NCBI RefSeq assembly: GCF_002917095.1
Contig: NZ_PQGA01000005.1
Span: forward strand, 1 to 64,000
Direction of reading: 5' to 3'
From: Paraburkholderia eburnea
GTDB taxonomy: Bacteria > Pseudomonadota > Gammaproteobacteria > Burkholderiales > Burkholderiaceae
DNA length: 64,000 nucleotides
A program made the position numbers and the translations under genes. The notes below the pieces were generated by a model. That model ran no database searches. It saw only the letters and a program-made list of their open reading frames with translations, and had not been told where the DNA came from. Shown here one piece after another: positions 62,425 to 64,000 of this stretch; position 1 is the first letter of the stretch, and the number at the start of each line of letters is the position of its first letter.

Positions 62425-62574
62425 TGACCTGCACCGCCCGAACTGTACTCTTCGATTCGCCTGCGAAGTGTGCGTACGCGCGCGAGCCCAGCCAACGTAA
62501 TCTTCGCATTTCCAGACTGCACGTCAATCCAGGCAACGCGGTCACGCGTTTCGACGATTCTCTAACACTCACTC

Positions 62575-63495
62575 ATGATTATCCGCCCCGCGCCAAACTG
62601 GTTTCGCATGCTTTTCGTCTGGCATGGCTCCGTTCTCAAGGCCATTATTCCGCAGCTTGCATTCATGACGCTCGTGAGCCTGCTCGCCATGTATACCCAC
62701 GGCCGCATTTTGGGCGAAAAAATTCCGCTGAATACAACGCCTTTCACACTATGCGGCGTGGCGCTCACCATTTTCCTGGCGTTTCGCAACAACGCGAGCT
62801 ACGAACGCTATTGGGAAGCACGGCGCCTGTGGGGCAATGCGCTGATTGCAGCGCGCACGCTTATCTCGCAGTTTCGTCACTATGTACCGTCGAGTTCCGC
62901 GCCATTCGAGAACCGCCGCATTCCGCGCCTGCTCATCGCGTATGCGTATGCGCTCAAGCACCAGCTTCGCCATTCCGACCCAAGCGCCGATCTCGCGCGC
63001 CAGCTCGGTCCCGAACAGGGTGCCGCGCTCAGCGCACGCGTGTTTCAGCCTATCATGCTAATCGACGAGGCGCGCCGTCATCTCGCGGCGCTCAACCGCG
63101 CGGGCGTGCTCTCCGATACGAAGCTCTGGATGCTGGATCATCAGCTCAACGAACTGGGCGCGACCGTGGGCGGCTGTGAGCGCATTCTCAGCACGCCGCT
63201 TCCGTTCGCCTATGGCGTGCTGTTGCATCGCACGGTATATGCGTACTGCGCGTTGTTGCCTTTCGGGTTGATCGATTCGATCGGCTTCGCGACGCCGCTC
63301 GTCTGCGTGTTTGTCTCGTACACCCTGCTCGCCCTGGAAGCGATCGCGGGTGAAATCTCCGATCCGTTTGGCCTCGCGCCGAACAATCTCGCGCTCGACT
63401 CGATGACCTGCACGATCGAGCGCGCGGTGCTCGAACTCTGCGACGAAGCATTGCCGCCGGCCACGCGTCCCGGCCCCCACTATCAACTGACCTGA
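62575..63495 (+). CDS. Bestrophin family ion channel
   Basis: A 306-residue membrane protein. FRNNASYERYWEARRLWG and the pore segment STPLPFAYGVLLHRTVY, with ISDPFG near the C-terminus, are bestrophin signatures. Bacterial members form pentameric, mostly cation-selective channels. It lies 150 bp after the GGDEF gene. Confidence 0.92.
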   Translation: MIIRPAPNWFRMLFVWHGSVLKAIIPQLAFMTLVSLLAMYTHGRILGEKIPLNTTPFTLCGVALTIFLAFRNNASYERYWEARRLWGNALIAARTLISQFRHYVPSSSAPFENRRIPRLLIAYAYALKHQLRHSDPSADLARQLGPEQGAALSARVFQPIMLIDEARRHLAALNRAGVLSDTKLWMLDHQLNELGATVGGCERILSTPLPFAYGVLLHRTVYAYCALLPFGLIDSIGFATPLVCVFVSYTLLALEAIAGEISDPFGLAPNNLALDSMTCTIERAVLELCDEALPPATRPGPHYQLT

Positions 63496-63512
63496 TATCG
63501 AGCGGAGCGCCC

Positions 63513-64000
63513 ATGATGTCCCGCTCAATACGAGCTGAAGAAAGCACCGGTAGCGTTGTTCACGACGTCTTGCGCCACAAAGGCGCCGGGACAACATCGG
63601 CAGTCGATTATGTCGTGGAGGAAGTGCCTGTCGCGCTGGTTTTCAATGGCATCTCGCATGCCGTCATGATGGCGACGCCGATAGATCTTGAGGATTTCGC
63701 GCTGGGATTCGCGTTAAGCGAAGGAATCGTCGAACGGGCCAGCGACGTCTTCGAGATCGAAACCTCCCTGCACGCCGAAGGCGCCGAAGTACATCTGCGT
63801 GTCGCCCAACAAGCCTTCATGGCACTCAAGGGCAAGCGCCGCGCGCTGGCTGGGCGTTCGGGATGCGGCGTATGCGGCATAGAAAGCATCGAATTGCTGG
63901 ATCTGCACCCTGCACGCATTGCGCTGCCCTCCATCGCACCCGTGATTGGAAGGACCGCAGTGGAGCGAGCCGCCCGCGAACTGCGTGAGCATCAACGCCT
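63513..64000 (+). CDS. fdhD: Formate dehydrogenase accessory sulfurtransferase FdhD (5' part)
   Basis: The first ~162 residues of FdhD are present; the window ends inside the gene. IDLEDFALGFALSEGIV and GRSGCGVCGIESI are characteristic, the latter holding the CxxC cysteines that transfer sulfur from IscS to the molybdenum cofactor of formate dehydrogenase. GGAG precedes the ATG at 63513. It starts 17 bp after the bestrophin stop, so the two may be co-transcribed. Confidence 0.92.
   Translation, partial: MMSRSIRAEESTGSVVHDVLRHKGAGTTSAVDYVVEEVPVALVFNGISHAVMMATPIDLEDFALGFALSEGIVERASDVFEIETSLHAEGAEVHLRVAQQAFMALKGKRRALAGRSGCGVCGIESIELLDLHPARIALPSIAPVIGRTAVERAARELREHQR

Noticed and set aside
1..64000. 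CRISPR arrays, tRNA or rRNA genes, prophage
   Set aside because: No regularly spaced repeats, no cloverleaf-like sequences and no phage structural genes other than the phage-derived T6SS parts were seen. tRNA absence was judged by eye, not by a scan.

Overview
The window looks like a chromosomal segment of a Paraburkholderia-type betaproteobacterium (Burkholderiaceae). GC is high and genes are dense. It carries a Burkholderia-style type VI secretion locus, a protocatechuate (pca) branch, a glucarate operon and, most tellingly, a LuxR / RsaL / LuxI arrangement like the BraR-RsaL-BraI quorum-sensing system of plant-associated Paraburkholderia. The genus is an inference from gene content and order.

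Layout. 1-1.5 kb: the end of an IS3-family element and a low-GC HNH gene, an acquired-looking patch abutting the T6SS. 1.5-15.8 kb: T6SS structural locus in two divergent arms (tssB-C-hcp-E-F-G-H-A leftward, tssJ-K-L rightward); tssM, tssI (VgrG) and PAAR genes are not in the window. 15.8-20.9 kb: a MASE2-GGDEF cyclase, small envelope proteins, a TMEM175-type channel, cytochrome b561, a lipoprotein and an H-NS-like protein lacking the usual DNA-binding tail. 20.9-27.1 kb: glucarate operon (MFS transporter, lactonase, gudD, kdgD) with a FadR-type regulator; a repeated operator sequence links the two. 27.5-32.8 kb: a ba3/B-type heme-copper oxidase (subunits I, II, IIa) with three multiheme cytochromes c. 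32.9-40 kb: OsmC, cupin, a three-gene lipoprotein/lytic-transglycosylase operon, a diheme peroxidase, a secreted phosphoesterase and a DUF302 protein. 40.3-43.9 kb: LysE exporter, MocR regulator and omega-amino acid:pyruvate aminotransferase. 44.3-49.6 kb: pcaI-J and pcaB-D-C with a divergent LysR regulator. 49.7-52.5 kb: folE, cysE and two small proteins. 52.6-54.8 kb: the quorum-sensing module preceded by a stretch rich in inverted repeats. 55-64 kb: a DHA2 exporter, UspA, an FNR regulator, an EgtB/SenA-like nonheme iron enzyme, a LysR regulator, a GAF-GGDEF cyclase, a bestrophin and the 5' part of fdhD.

How the parts work together. The glucarate operon imports and dehydrates aldarates toward 2-oxoglutarate semialdehyde; the last oxidation step is not encoded here. 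The pca genes run the middle of the beta-ketoadipate pathway; pcaGH and pcaF are missing from the window. The most interesting unexplained sequence is the stretch upstream of the LuxR gene. It has several short perfect inverted repeats, and one 5' arm there can pair with either of two identical 3' arms. Other points worth following are the tailless H-NS-like protein, the stem-loop directly after hcp, and the shared operator of the glucarate regulator.
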